Shown: positions 1 to 11,718 of the stretch, one piece after another
How positions within the stretch are numbered: position 1 is the stretch's first letter
How the letters are laid out: each line of letters starts with the position of its first letter
Source of the DNA: Prunus persica
Lineage: Eukaryota > Streptophyta > Magnoliopsida > Rosales > Rosaceae
Direction of reading: 5' to 3'
Assembly (NCBI RefSeq): GCF_000346465.2
Contig: NC_034010.1
Coordinates: 26,498,643-26,562,642, forward strand
Length of the DNA: 64,000 nucleotides
Translations under genes and position numbers: made by a program
Notes under the pieces: generated by a model
Database searches by the model: none
What the model saw: the letters and a program-made list of their open reading frames with translations, nothing else
Told to the model about the DNA's origin: nothing

Positions 1-1732
1 TTTCCAGCAAGCAGTAAATGGGGTTGATATTGATCCTAGTGCTGAAACCCATTGTGTAAGTGACCAGAGTGGATTTGCAGTGAATGGTTTTTGTTAAAAG
101 GAGATATTTTCTTATATCTTCTTCGGCCTGTATTTCAGGTTGAACCTGGTTCGAAGGTAGAGCTGCCTTACTGGCTTGCTCATGAGTTACACCTCAGAAA
201 AGTAGCAAAGATGAAGGTTCCTGCATGTTTCAATCAAAGGTAATGACCTGTATAGGTTTATTTCAAAATAATTTATGGCCATTTTTTAGGGCTGAGTTGC
301 AGGGAGATTCATTCTGGCAAGTGGTAATTGGTTTTCAATTATTTTCGTCTTTGAAATCTGATATCCAGACATTTCTTCTATGCGTTATATTATGTTTTAA
401 TTGTCATATCATTGAATTTATTAGTTGGTATTGATCAAACATAGTTGTTGCCAGCCCCCAGGCATGTATTAGATTTTGGGGAAGACATGAAGAGTGACTT
501 ATGTGATTCAAGTTCAAAGTTCAAAATTAGTGATTGGTATTACATATTTAACCCTTGTAGATTTCTTCTTTTGTCAGAACAAAACTGGAACTTGGGGCTG
601 ATGGTGCATCTGTGGATTTAAGATCTCGATGTCTATACTTCTATGAATTTGGATGCAAGATAGCACCGCTGTGAGTCTCTCTCCTACCCATTTCTTGTAT
701 ACATAACTTGATTAGTGTGTTCTCTTTATGCTTTTCTTTGAGTTATCTTTTAATAGGTGGATATTTCATATAAATGAACCTTAGTGTGGTAGAGGGTTGA
801 GAAAATGGTATATGACAAGACTCCCATTCTGGATTAAATTTTTTCACTGTGAATTGTCATGATCTTGTTCTTTGTCAATTTGAAAATTTAAACTATTCCT
901 GAAGTAATTCAATTTCTCCAACATCAGCTATTGAAATTTTTGGTCAAGGGATATAAAACCCTGAGTTTCTCCTATGAAAGCCAGGTCCATACAATAGATT
1001 AATGTAGTATATCTGACACACAAAAGTGAATGAGAAAAACGCTAAAAGCGAAAATAGAAAAAGGAAAACCAATATGTATAACGTTGAGAATTGGACATTT
1101 ATTGGTTGGCTTGGCACTCTTGGTTTAACATTTGGACTTCACTTTGTAGACTTGGCCTAGTGTGGTTTATGATCTGGTAGGAGGGCATTTAGTGTTGACT
1201 GATGCTTGTTGTCTGAATCCAAGGAAATACAACTGGATGATTTATTTTCTGTTCTTGTTTTTGGGTGGTAAATTGGACACTCAACAATCTGTGCTGTTCA
1301 CATGTACTATTTGTGGCGAGACAAACTGATTCTAACTAGTTTTTTCTTTATTTTGTTTTAATCATTTGGATGGATAGGGTTGGTGATAGGGACATGGGAT
1401 CATTCCTATTATCTGCATTTAGGACCAGGTATCAGAAAATCGTGGCAAAGGCACATAACGCAGCATTTACAGCACATTCAAAATTGCTGTCGTACTTAAC
1501 AAAAGAAGAAACTAATCGTAAGATTTACATCACCCTACATGTTTTATCATATCTTTCATCACTGTCTCACAAACTTCTTCTATATGAATGTTGACCCAAA
1601 ATGGTTACACAATTGTTTTTAGTGTATGAGGCAGCTCAGTCGTCAATGGCGGCCTTTAAGAAGTGGCGGATAGGCGGCCCCCGATTCGAGAGAGCTTCTG
1701 TACTTGGGAGGAAGAGGAAGGAAGCCAACTGA
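1..1732 (+). CDS. PSF3: DNA replication complex GINS subunit PSF3 (5' partial)
   Basis: GINS subunit of the CMG (Cdc45-MCM-GINS) replicative helicase, acting in the nucleus at origins and forks. Exons read 1-55, 139-239, 578-670, 1378-1517 and 1623-1732; all junctions are GT-AG and keep one frame. The protein contains the PSF3-typical stretches KVELPYWLAHELHLR, CLYFYEFGCKIAPL, SFLLSAFRTRYQKI and, near the C-terminus, AAQSSMAAFKKWR followed by a basic tail ending RKRKEAN. About 25-30 N-terminal codons lie upstream of base 1, judged from family length (about 190-200 residues). The first exon is already in frame at base 2. The downstream neighbour ELF4 is on the same strand 320 bp away and functionally unrelated. 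Identification rests on conserved blocks recalled from plant PSF3 proteins, without a database search. Confidence 0.9.
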
Positions 1733-2008
1733 CTAGTTGTACTGTACCCTCTACTCTACCTCTCATCTGATCCATCCTTTCTGAATCATTGTCCCAATTT
1801 GTAATTTTTCCTACATTGGAAAAGCTAGTTGGTAATTTTGCTGAAAGTTAATGAGATCATTGTAATTGTAATTAAACGTCATTATATAATTATTTGCACT
1901 TAGCATTACTAGTCTAGCACGCACCTATTCATTTATCATTTTATCTTTAAGGCAAACAAAGAGTATGCAATTTATTTTGCGGTCCCTGGTGATGTATTTT
2001 TGATTGCT

Positions 2009-2016
2009 AGATATTT
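2009..2016 (-). promoter_or_regulatory. Short evening-element-like motif upstream of ELF4
   Basis: AGATATTT on the plus strand is the reverse complement of AAATATCT, the core of the evening element bound by CCA1/LHY/RVE MYB proteins. It lies about 40 bp before the ELF4 start codon, so it may be in the 5' UTR or core promoter. ELF4 is known to be evening-expressed in Arabidopsis. A single 8-mer in AT-rich DNA can occur by chance. Confidence 0.35.
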
Positions 2017-2054
2017 GTTTCCTTGTCCGACCCGACCAATAGCGCACGTTTTCC

Positions 2055-2441
2055 ATGCTCATGACCACCCGGGATTCCTCCTCCGGAGCAGAATCGAGCA
2101 TGGACTTCAACCACCACGAAACCCCAACTAAACGCAGCGTTTCGGGCTCACCCTCGGTCGACGAAGAAGAGGAAGCCGAGGATGCGGAGGTGTGGGACCA
2201 GTTTAACCGCAGGTTCCGCGAGGTACAGGCCGTGCTGGATCGGAACCGAGCCCTGATCCAGCAGGTGAACGACAACCACCGCTCTCGAGTCGCCGACAAC
2301 ATGGTCAAGAACGTGGGTCTTATCCAAGAGATCAACGGCAACATCTCCAAGGTCGTTTCGCTTTACTCCGACCTCTCCTCCAATTTCTCCACCTTCTTTC
2401 ACCACCGCAACGACAACGCCAACGCCAAGCCCAAAAACTAG
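2055..2441 (+). CDS. ELF4: EARLY FLOWERING 4 (ELF4), evening-complex clock protein
   Basis: Small intronless gene of 128 codons. The protein has an acidic N-terminal part (DEEEEAEDAE) followed by the conserved alpha-helical ELF4 domain (DUF1313), seen as VWDQFNRRFREVQAVLDRN, LIQQVNDNH, ADNMVKNVGLIQEINGNI and SKVVSLYSDLS. In Arabidopsis ELF4 forms the evening complex with ELF3 and LUX and represses morning genes and growth genes at dusk; the same role is inferred here. Translation probably begins at the ATG at 2055 (MLMTTR); another in-frame ATG at 2100 would remove 15 residues outside the conserved domain. The sequence resembles ELF4 itself more than the shorter ELF4-like clade, and synteny with PLC, DYRK and SMXL genes agrees with that. 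Overlapping antisense ORFs are GC-rich shadows. Confidence 0.93.
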   Translation: MLMTTRDSSSGAESSMDFNHHETPTKRSVSGSPSVDEEEEAEDAEVWDQFNRRFREVQAVLDRNRALIQQVNDNHRSRVADNMVKNVGLIQEINGNISKVVSLYSDLSSNFSTFFHHRNDNANAKPKN

Positions 2442-3126
2442 TGTCGTTTTTCAGTAGAATGTACTCCAACCCCATCATCATTTTGGAATTTGAGTTGAAT
2501 TCAATAGTCGCAAGCAGCTAGGGTTTTGCAGTGTTGTAATAATAGTGTTTGAGTCGTTTGGTGTGGGTTAGGCTGGTTAGGACGTGCACCTAAGTCTCGT
2601 AAATTTGATTATTTAGTTCAGACTGTCACTTGTATTAAAACAAAAGTGTGTGTTTGTGTCTGTTACTTACCAATAATAAATCAATGAACCAATAATATGC
2701 TGTATTGATTGGTTTGTTGTATGATGCAATTAGTGTGTTGTTTTTGCTCGTATTTCTTGCTAACATGCCCTCCTTGATAGTTCAACAGATTCCATAGGTT
2801 TGGACTTGTGATATTAAAAGACCTGCTCAGAATCAGCAGGTCAAGATAGAATGTTTAATTTGAATTGTCTGAGTCTGAGACCTGAAAAAACTAAAATTGT
2901 TTGAGGTTAAGAAACCAAGTTCTTGTTTGGGGTGGTGTTTTTAAGGATGTAATTGAAGAAGTGAGCCACCCTTAGCCAAGTAACTGAATCAAAGACTCTT
3001 TTTGAATAATGGTAAATACACATCAGTATTGTCTAACATGGACAGATACATATGTTATGTTGAATAACTTTTCAAAGAAAGAAGAATCCGCTTATCATTT
3101 GTATGAAAGAACATTAGTACAAGAAG
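2442..3126. other. Convergent intergenic region ELF4 / cyclophilin
   Basis: 685 bp between the ends of two convergent genes, presumably their 3' UTRs. An AATAAA-like signal lies near 2670 on the plus strand. No ORF, repeat or RNA gene is recognised. Confidence 0.6.
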
Positions 3127-4687
3127 TCACAATGGAAGTTCGCCGCTGTCTGTAATGACAACCCTACTCTTAGGCACCCCATTCTGTCCTCCTACTTCTT
3201 CAACTTTGTACACAACATCCATTCCAGAAAGCACCTTGCCGAATACGACATGCCTCCCATCCAACCTTAAAATCAAAAGCAAAGCAAAATGTAGGATTTC
3301 AAGTTAGAAACCTTCCATTCAAAGATGGAGGCTAAAGCATTCCTGTCAGCACCATAACCTACTTCGTAATCATACGACTCGATCAATCTAGTTGCGAGTT
3401 CTAGGATTATATATTCCCATAAATGGAAATAATGAAACGTACCAGCTAGTTTTGACAGTTGTAATGAAGAATTGCGATCCATTCGTGTCTGGCCCGGCAT
3501 TTGCCATTGACAAAATACCTGCTTGTCAGACAGAGAGTTTAAGATTCAGATAGGCAAGAATAGACTTTGCACATTTTGCAGTTTTAGCTTCACTTGAAGC
3601 CCAATAAGTCGTCATTTTGGATGAAATTTTGCGAGAAACTATCTAGGTATATGGAAGACTTTAGCTTGCCTGGCCCAGTGTGCTGTAGTTTGAAGTTTTC
3701 ATCTGCAAAGCTATCGCCGTAAATTGATTCTCCACCTCGTCCATCACCAAGAGTAAAATCGCCTCCCTGTATCATAAAGCTGGGAATAATCCTATGAAAT
3801 GCACTTCCTTTGTAGTGAAGAGGCTTCCTACTCATTCCAGTTCCTTTTTCCCCTGAAACCCCGAGGGCTCGTTAAAAATTGAAAATAACAACAACAAAAA
3901 ATGCAGTGGCTTCCATCAAATAATCAAAGATCACAGTAAGGGAGCTAAAGTTACTTGGCTACCCGTGCAAAGTGCTCGAAAATTCTCTGCATTTGAAACA
4001 GAAAACTTTGATTAACTCTTTTCATAGTAATATATCTCAATGGACACACACAAGAAAATTGTCTGCACTTTACTGGGGTACCCACCTATGGTTTTAGGGA
4101 CTGTTTTTCCAAAGAGACCCATGACTATGCGGCCTGAAGCAAAATAGAACATGAATAATATAAAGGAAACAACATTGCCTCTGCCAAGTAATCTACCACA
4201 AGCACAAAATTCTCAACTTTGAATTGAAGTTTAGAAGTTAGTGGGAGAAATTAACAATGGGTTTTCATCTGACGAAGAATTCATACCAATGGGTTTTCCG
4301 TTGATTTCGATATCGAAGTAAACATTGTGGGTCACTTGCTCCAAATCCTCTTCCTGTCAAACATGGAAACACCAAATATTATAAGCTCTGGAAATTGGTT
4401 TCCACAGAAAACTGGTTGTTAAGAACAAGAATCCCCACCTCAAGGATCTCGCTTTTGCCAATTTTTGGCTCGTGCAGGGCCCCATCGTCGCCAAATCGAG
4501 TCTGAAATCAAATCACAAGACAATCGTAAAACAATTTAGAGAATATGTATCTTGAAGAGAAAATAAGATTGCAAAAAATAACAACAAATAGCGTTGGAGT
4601 TTCTACCACAACTACAAATAAGGTGCCGAAGAGCAGTAAAACCCACAAAACAGCTGCTGCCGAAACCAACCTTCTTCTGGTGGTCAT
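3127..4687 (-). CDS. Secretory-pathway peptidyl-prolyl cis-trans isomerase (cyclophilin, CYP20-1/CYP21 type)
   Basis: Single-domain cyclophilin catalysing Xaa-Pro isomerisation, probably in the ER or secretory pathway because the N-terminus ([20 protein letters not shown]) is a signal peptide or anchor. Exons on the minus strand: about 4607-4687 (3' boundary uncertain; 4616 also fits), 4439-4501, 4287-4353, 4086-4133, 3963-3986, 3670-3852, 3443-3518 and 3127-3265, giving about 226 residues. An upstream in-frame stop fixes the first ATG at 4687. All expected catalytic and ligand residues are visible: [15 protein letters not shown] (Arg, Phe, Met, Gln), [12 protein letters not shown] and SWLDGRH (Trp, so cyclosporin binding is predicted). 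There is no KDEL; the C-terminus is GELPL. The intron after exon 6 uses a GC donor (see findings). The gene diverges from the PLC gene at 5976. Confidence 0.92.
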
Positions 4688-5975
4688 CTCTCTCTGCTTC
4701 CTCTTTCCAAGTCCACTGGTTCACTGCATTGGTAGACTTGCACGCTGCGCTTGTGAGTCTGCGATTGTATCTCTGTGTCTGTGGGCCTGTCAACTGGATT
4801 AACGTATGTTTGAAAGCTGGGCCCAACTATCAAACCTTGTCCGGACGTCTAAACCAAGCCTCTCTTTTTTTTGGATCGGTAAACAAAGCCTATGGTAACT
4901 CGTCTATGTTTGAGCTTTTTTGGGGTACAAAATAAATGGTCCTTGTCTCTTCGTTTTGCTAGACTTCGACATTTCAATTTCTAATTACAATCCTATTCAA
5001 ACTTACAACTTCCGAGTACAAGCTACTCTCGGAAATTATATTAAAATAATTTAGAATATCGTTTTATAAAAAATAAAAAAAAATTATCCTTTCAATTAGA
5101 ACTGCAATAGGCGAAAATAAAATAAACCTAATTATTACTTAGGTTGCCCTAAACTATTGGCGGGTGAAATGTTAACTATTCAGTACAGTGTACAGATAAG
5201 TTGTCGTATTTCCTTGTTTTGCACGTGGGACGGGGACATGCTAAGTATCTCTTACATGCTTCCGATTATGCCAAGTGGATTTAAGACCGAATTTTGTCAT
5301 TATCGAACTTTTTCATTGCCTCTTCGTTGATCCAAAAGTCTTGGCAGCTGCAGGCAGATGTGTCTTGTATCAATCTTATTGTATGGCTGCCTATTACCTA
5401 CCCCATTCCTAAAATATATTCATTAACTCTCACCAACAGGCAAGGCAACAGTAAGAGTAACACTTGCAATTTGACTTGGCATATTCCGAATAGGGTCGAA
5501 TTTATTCATCATGACCAACCAACGTGTAAAGAAAAATGTTGTTTGAAGAAGAGTGCAAAATAATGTGACTGAAAAAGCAAAGTCATTGAAGGAACCTGGA
5601 AAGAAGACAAACAACCTCGTTAAGTCGTAATTCTTTTGTCTTTTTATTTCTTGGACACGTAAATTGAAATGGGCTCTCTCCCCTATAAACTTAAAAATAA
5701 AATAGTATAATAATTTGAAACGGAAGAAGTTTTTGGAGTTAGGAGCAGTTGATTGGTTGTTAACGTCCAACGATCGACCTGAATTCTAGGCACTCCCTCT
5801 CTCCCTCTTCCTTCATCGTTTCATTGTCTCTGTTACTCTCCTGTTTCTCTTATTTTCTCATCCAATCCAATCCCGAGAAGATCCAACGACCCAGCACTTG
5901 AAAAAACGCTACAAAAAGAAACCGAGAAGAAGATCGAATCGAGATCGAAAGCAGAGCAAACGGATTGAGAAGGCA
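4688..5975. other. Divergent promoter region, cyclophilin / PLC
   Basis: About 1.3 kb separates the start codons of two divergent genes and must hold both promoters and 5' UTRs. The right end (5770-5975) is CT-rich, as is usual for plant 5' leaders. The 69-115 codon ORFs here lack recognisable domains. No mobile element was identified. Confidence 0.55.
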
Positions 5976-8704
5976 ATGGGGGATAGCAGCTACAACTACA
6001 AGATGTTCAAGTGCTTCAACAGGAAGTTCAAGGCGAGCGAGGGGGGCCCACCGCCCGACGTCAAGGCAATCTTCTCCAAGTTCGCGCAGGATGGGGACCT
6101 CATGTCCGTGGATCAGTTTCGGAGCTTTCTGGTGGAGCACCAGGGCGAGCCGGCCGACGCCGTCACCCTCTCCGACGCCCACGGCATCCTCCAGGAGTTC
6201 TCGCGGGTCCACCCGGGCGAGGCCGCCCACCACCACCACCAGCACGTGCGGGGCCTCACCCTTGAGGATTTCTTCAATTTCCTGTTTCTAGAAGAACCCA
6301 TGAAAAAACAGGTAGACACAAACTCACACCCATTTTTATTTTGTTTTGATGTTGCCACTCCAAAAACACGATAAAAATTGTTGTTTTTGGAGCAGAGTAG
6401 TCTAATAACATAAGTCTGGTAAGAAAACATTTGGCAGCCGCGTTTGTTATAAGGTTTATATATTTTAAGAACTTATGTTTGATACAGGGACCGCCACATT
6501 GGCATTATATTAGGTTTCTTGTTGACAAATGTATATGTGATTGCAGATACACCATGACATGACTGCTCCAATATCACATTACTTCATATACACAGGGCAC
6601 AATTCCTACCTTACTGGGAATCAACTTAGTAGTGACTGTAGTGATGTCCCAATCATCAAGGCATTGGAAAAAGGTGTCAAAGTTATTGAACTTGATTTAT
6701 GGCCAAATTCTGCCAAAGATGATGTTCAAGTTCTTCATGGAAGGTACTTATACTTAACCACTAGCTCAGCTCATTACAAAATCCATCTCATTTTAATTGG
6801 TGTTCTGGTTAAATAAATTGAAACAAAGTTAAATGAATTCTGTGCACTGCAGGACCTTGACCACTCCTGTGACATTGGTCAAATGCTTGAAGTCCATAAA
6901 AGAGCATGCTTTTGTTAAATCTCCATACCCCGTCGTTATAACTTTCGAAGACCACCTTACTCCCAAGCTTCAGGCTAAAGTTGCAGAGGTTAGCTTCCAT
7001 TAGTTCTTGCATAATCTCTTACTTATGGTCTATTCAAATCTTGTCTATAAAGGTTTACAATTTTAGTTAAATTTTGCATCTTCTTCTTTGTGACCTTGAA
7101 TTTATGATTTTGCACACAATGTAGATGGTTATCCAAACATTTGGAGACACGCTGTATTATCCGGAGGCAGAAGACCAGATGGTAGAGTTCCCATCACCTG
7201 AGTCTTTAAAAAATCGAATTATTATCTCAACAAAACCACCAAAAGAAGGCAGTGGATCAAAGGATTCATCTGAAGAAGATGAAAAGGTGAGCTGAGAAAT
7301 GCAAATGCAATTAGTTTATCTCCCAATTTGGTTTCTGGGTTGGCTTCTTCACATGACTTCTTTTACTGGCAACAGAGTGGGAGTGATGATGAGCCAGCTA
7401 TTGACAAGGCCAATGCAGCTGAAGCCAAATCATTCCAACAATCAGCACCTGAGTACAAACGTCTTATAACAATTCATGCTGGAAAACCTTCGGGTGAATT
7501 GAAGGATGCTCTTGCTGTTGGTGATAAAGTTCGACGTCTTAGTTTGAGCGAACAGAAACTTGAAAAGGCTGCTGAGGATCACGGAAGTGATGTCCTAAGG
7601 TAGTACCTGCACAAAGTTAACTCATCCCTTCAATATCTGTGTTGTTCTACTGCTTAATGATTCTGTAACTTGCTGTTGTGCTATGTTCTCTAGGTTCACA
7701 AGTAAGAATATTCTAAGGGTGTACCCGAAAGGAACTCGATTCACCTCCTCGAATTACAAACCACATGTTGGGTGGATGCATGGAGCTCAAATGGTTGCAT
7801 TTAATATGCAGGTTAGTTTCAAGTATTTTTTGTTTGGTCAGAGGTTAGCTGCAAGTTCAAGGTTTCAAGGTCCAAATAAAGGGATTATTTGTTTTCTAAA
7901 CCAATATAATTCTATCTTTGACAGATATATAGAAACCTGCTAACATGTCAAAAATTCTTTAACAGGGAAATGATAAATACAATTGGTTGATGCATGGGAT
8001 GTTTAGAGCCAATGGAGGGTGTGGTTATGTAAAAAAGCCTGACTTTTTGATGCACAAGGGTCCAAATGATGAGGTTTTTGATCCCAAAAAGACCTTGACA
8101 GTGAAAAAGACATTGAAGGTGAGCATATTTTCTTTAACTTCAAAAGTGAAGTTCATTTTTGGCAGTTTTGCAATGGTCTCAGAACATGGATGTTATTTGA
8201 CAGGTAAAAGTATACACGGGAACTGGATGGCACTTGGATTTTAGCCGAACACACTTTGATTCCTTCTCCCCACCAGACTTTTACACAAAGGTCAGATCAA
8301 TTTTGTTTTGTATTAAGCTAATTTTATGTTTCTTTGAATGTTCAACTTGGAAGCTAATCCACTGGTGTGTGCCAAGCCAACTGAAAGTCTTGTGTTGGGG
8401 TTTATGGCAGGTTTATATTGTTGGAGTGCCAGCTGATTGTGGCAAGCAAAAAACAAAGATAATTGAGGATGAATGGATACCTGTTTGGGATGAAGAGTTT
8501 ACATTCCCTCTAACCATTCCAGAGCTTGCCATACTTCGAATCGAAGTTCGAGAGTATGACAGGTCTGAGAAAGATGACTTTGGCGGGCAAAACTGTTTGC
8601 CCGTCTCCGAGCTAAAGCCCGGGATTAGGGCAGTGCCCCTTTATGACAAAAAGGGAGAGAAATTCAAATCTGTAAAGCTTCTAATGCGGTTTCAGTTTGT
8701 GTGA
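5976..8704 (+). CDS. Phosphoinositide-specific phospholipase C (PLC4/PLC6-like)
   Basis: Hydrolyses phosphoinositides to diacylglycerol and inositol phosphates at the plasma membrane in a Ca2+-dependent way. Exons: 5976-6311, 6547-6743, 6853-6988, 7125-7286, 7376-7599, 7694-7811, 7966-8118, 8204-8290 and 8411-8704, giving 568 residues. Domain order is EF-hand-like N-lobe (about 1-110), X domain ([10 protein letters not shown] and FEDHLTP carry the two catalytic His; VIELDLWPN carries Glu and Asp), acidic linker ([17 protein letters not shown]), Y domain ([23 protein letters not shown]) and C2 domain ([15 protein letters not shown] to LLMRFQFV). A His-rich patch (HHHHQH) sits in the N-lobe. 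The ATG at 5976 is the first in frame. It is paired in tandem with the PLC2-like gene downstream; several exon lengths are identical, which shows tandem duplication. The PLC4/6 label rests on N-terminal resemblance. Confidence 0.93.
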
Positions 8705-9449
8705 ACTTAGAACTGCCTAATACTTCAGGATAAAGGCACTTCCCCCCTGCATCTCTGTTAAAATTTTTGTTGTGGCTTCAACAACATCAGCTGTATGCAG
8801 GTCCATGTGTAATTACTAATCAGTGAGAGTGTTGATTATGTTTTAGCTTTGCCTTGTATTGAAGCCATGACATTAACTCGTCATGACTCATGAGTTTTGC
8901 CAGTGGGATCACCTTTATAATACACATTAACTTTTAATCTTCCCTTATTACTTAGTTGAGATCTTTTATCTTTTATTTTTTATCCAAGCTATAATAGGGA
9001 GGAGGAATTCGAACATATGATTTCAGGTGCATGAATAACTGTTTTTAACCACTTCAAATATAAGCTCCTTACGAGTTAAGATTCTTATGTGAATTATCGG
9101 TGTCACTTTTTTTGTTTTGTTTTTGTTTTTGTTTTTTTAATTGAAAACGATAGTAATTTTATTGATAACACAGAGAAAAGTACAGAGTAGCCGCAATGCC
9201 AAATATGAGTACAACATCTCCAGTGACCAAACACAAAAATAAATTGGTTTGATCTTGAGAGAATTACTCATGCCAGAAAAACCTAAAAAATCCAATTTGG
9301 CAAACAAGAAGCACCTGTACTCAGACCTACAATACAGATCCACCGCGCAATGGCAGTAACGGCAAATCCACATCGAAAAGTCGAACACTAAATACAATCA
9401 TTAGTGAACTCCTATTGAGTTTCTGAGAATTATCAGACTAAAAAAAAAA

Positions 9450-10828
9450 ACACAGAAACAAAGACACTTGTCACAGGATGAGCGAGCGACGCGGCGAAAG
9501 CGAAACACACATTCCGGCACTCAAAGCACACGCGTGCGGCCCAGGATCCTTTCGGATCTCAGTCAGCCTTCTCCCATTTCTTCATGATACTGATGACTCG
9601 CACAACTCCGCGAGAGGTTCACCATCAAGTGTTATCTCCCATAGGCGCCATGCCCCATAGCTAAACAACGAGTCACATCTTGGGACAACATAATCACTCT
9701 GCATCCAGCAACGAACCCTCGACGCCCATACATCAAGCATTACATAAGACACGTCAACTGCATCGACCACGTTGCATGCTTAACTCGTGGCTTGCTTATG
9801 TCCAAGTCAAGACATAGCGATCCGACACACTATCGGTTTACCCACACTTCTGTCAGTCATTCCGTTAGCAATCAAGGTAGCCTATATCCTCAAGCTATAC
9901 ACGCAAGCTGTCATACTTGCATGTCACCCAAGCCTTGGTAACATATGTATTCCGAATATCCCACATAATCATTAATGCATTGCATGAGGTCGCAACCCAT
10001 GCGTACCGGCATCCGAATATCTTTCTTCCACATTAGACAAGGCCGAACCCAAGGCAAATTCATCGAGTATTGTCAAATGCTTCGCTAGCCGACGGCATAG
10101 CAAATGCCATACATTGACCTCACTCTTCACAACGATGTGCAATACGAACGACCCTGTGTGTTCGTACTATCTTCGGGAATTCTTTTCCTTCAGAGACACA
10201 GATTATCCTTCAACAATTTTATGCCCGCCCTTATGACTACTTCCAATGTCATAAGGATGCTCGCTTAGTGCTAAAAGGGTGTAAGCACTATGAGTGGTGG
10301 AGAGCATGAAACCGTGTCACCCCCTATATAGCATTTTATGCATTTAGCCTTCTGCTAGAAGGAAACATCACCTATGCACGAGGAGTTATAATTGGGCATA
10401 ACTCCTTCATACGAACTCTGAATGGCGAACTGTCAATTGCATTGCCTGCGTCTCAACATCATGAACGTTCCGGTATTCTTGGCTTCCTCAGGTTCCTCAT
10501 GTAACCTTCTGAAATACCCAAAATACCCTTCACAAGTGCAACCCGACCAACACCAACCATTCTAGCTCTTAAGCTCTCGCCCTTCCACACTTAAACTACC
10601 TCATAAGCACATAGATGTCCCAACGAAGTCACGGTAGCACTTGCTTATGTGCGACCCGTGACATTTTCCCCTATTGATAATGTCGACGTCCTCGTCGACG
10701 TGCCCACTGCACTGCCAACTTATGGAATCACGATAGTACTCAATTATGTGCAATCTGTGACATTCTGCCCCATTGATAATGACGACGTTCTCGTCAACAT
10801 TCCCACTGCACTGCTGCATAACAACACC
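9450..10828 (-). mobile_element. Ty3/Gypsy-type LTR remnant with PPT (left boundary unresolved)
   Basis: Read on the minus strand, AGGGGAAAA (10664-10672), a polypurine tract, is followed directly by TGTCAC (10658-10663), the start expected of a Gypsy LTR. A TATA box (CTATATAG near 10322-10330) sits about 340 bp into the presumed LTR. Upstream of the PPT are about 160 bp of internal sequence, after which similarity to a retroelement is no longer evident, so this is a truncated 3' end. The PPT/LTR junction exists twice as a 99-bp imperfect tandem (about 10628-10825). The LTR's other end could lie anywhere from about 9480 to 9130; a polyadenylation-like AATAAA (minus strand, near 9160) is compatible with the longer version. 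Superfamily is inferred from the PPT and LTR start only. Confidence 0.45.
10628..10825. repeat. 99-bp imperfect tandem duplication of the PPT/LTR junction
   Basis: The copy beginning at 10628 (GTCACGGTAGCAC) and the copy beginning at 10727 (ATCACGATAGTAC) are about 80% identical and share the GTGACATT and CATTGATAATG blocks and the CCCACTGCACTGC end. As 99 is a multiple of 3, the minus-strand frame shows a 33-residue repeat. Confidence 0.75.
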
Positions 10829-11304
10829 ATATAGGAATATTAACCCTTAACAAAATGATCAAGAAAAAGCACTAAAAAAAGAAAAAGAATCGGAAAAAAA
10901 AAGATGCCGACATGAAGATGTAAATAAATTATGCGGGGTCGTCCAAGTTAATGCATTTCCATCCCAAAATTCAAAAAGTCAAAGACAATAGATCCATCCA
11001 TGTAGATGTTGGTAGTTGTCATTTTCTTTGTGAATGATCCGACGTGGTCCTATTTGATAGCTGGGATGGGGCCGTCAAGCATGGTACCACTACTCCACCA
11101 CTATTAATGGGTGTTTTGTCCTTAGCTTCGAAATTGATTTATTACCATTTAATCTTTTCATTAATTAATAATTGAGCATTGCAAGCCTCACCAAACACGT
11201 TGCCAACTAATAAGGAATATCTTATCTATATTGCTTCTTGGATCCAATCATCCCAAATAAAATAAAAAAGTATTCAATTGGTTAACAAAAAAAAAGAAAA
11301 AAAG

Positions 11305-11718
11305 TAAGTACATCTCTAACCGCAGTAGTAAATAAATTTTTTTAAATTGAAGGTTGTTGATTTATGTAGCAATTTGAAAAACTTTATGTGCTATTTGAAT
11401 AATTTTTGTCATAATAGATTCTTTAATTCAATTAATACAATATTATGAAAAAAAATTTAAAAAAGTGAAAAATGTCTATGTATTTATTATATGAAAAGAA
11501 AAAATGCATGTTTTTAACATTTTCAAGGTAGGTTTTGTTTTTCCAAAATTAAATTAAATTTTTGAAGAGCCAAAGTCAACTTATCAGGCCTGAAGAGAGA
11601 GAGATGTTGCAACTTTAATGATTGAGATTGAAGAGCCTATTGGAGAAAGTTTTTCAGATATAGCTCACATATTTTAAAATTTCAAAGTTATTGAAGAAAC
11701 TGTTAGAGATACTCTAAA
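11305..11718. mobile_element. Putative MITE with short ATCTCTAAC inverted ends
   Basis: The left end reads TACATCTCTAACCGCAG. The right end, reverse-complemented, reads AGAGTATCTCTAACAGTTTC. The shared ATCTCTAAC core, a length of about 410 bp and AT-rich coding-free content fit a hAT- or Harbinger-type MITE. No convincing target-site duplication was found, so the family is uncertain. Confidence 0.35.

Noticed and set aside
1925..2405. Minus-strand ORFs of 85 and 141 codons over ELF4
   Set aside because: They are antisense shadows of the GC-rich ELF4 exon; no domain and no promoter or splice context.
8990..9075. tRNA-like boxes on the minus strand (GTGGTTAAAAACAG, TGTTCGAATTC)
   Set aside because: The A box is weak, there is no tail or target duplication, and the match may be chance.
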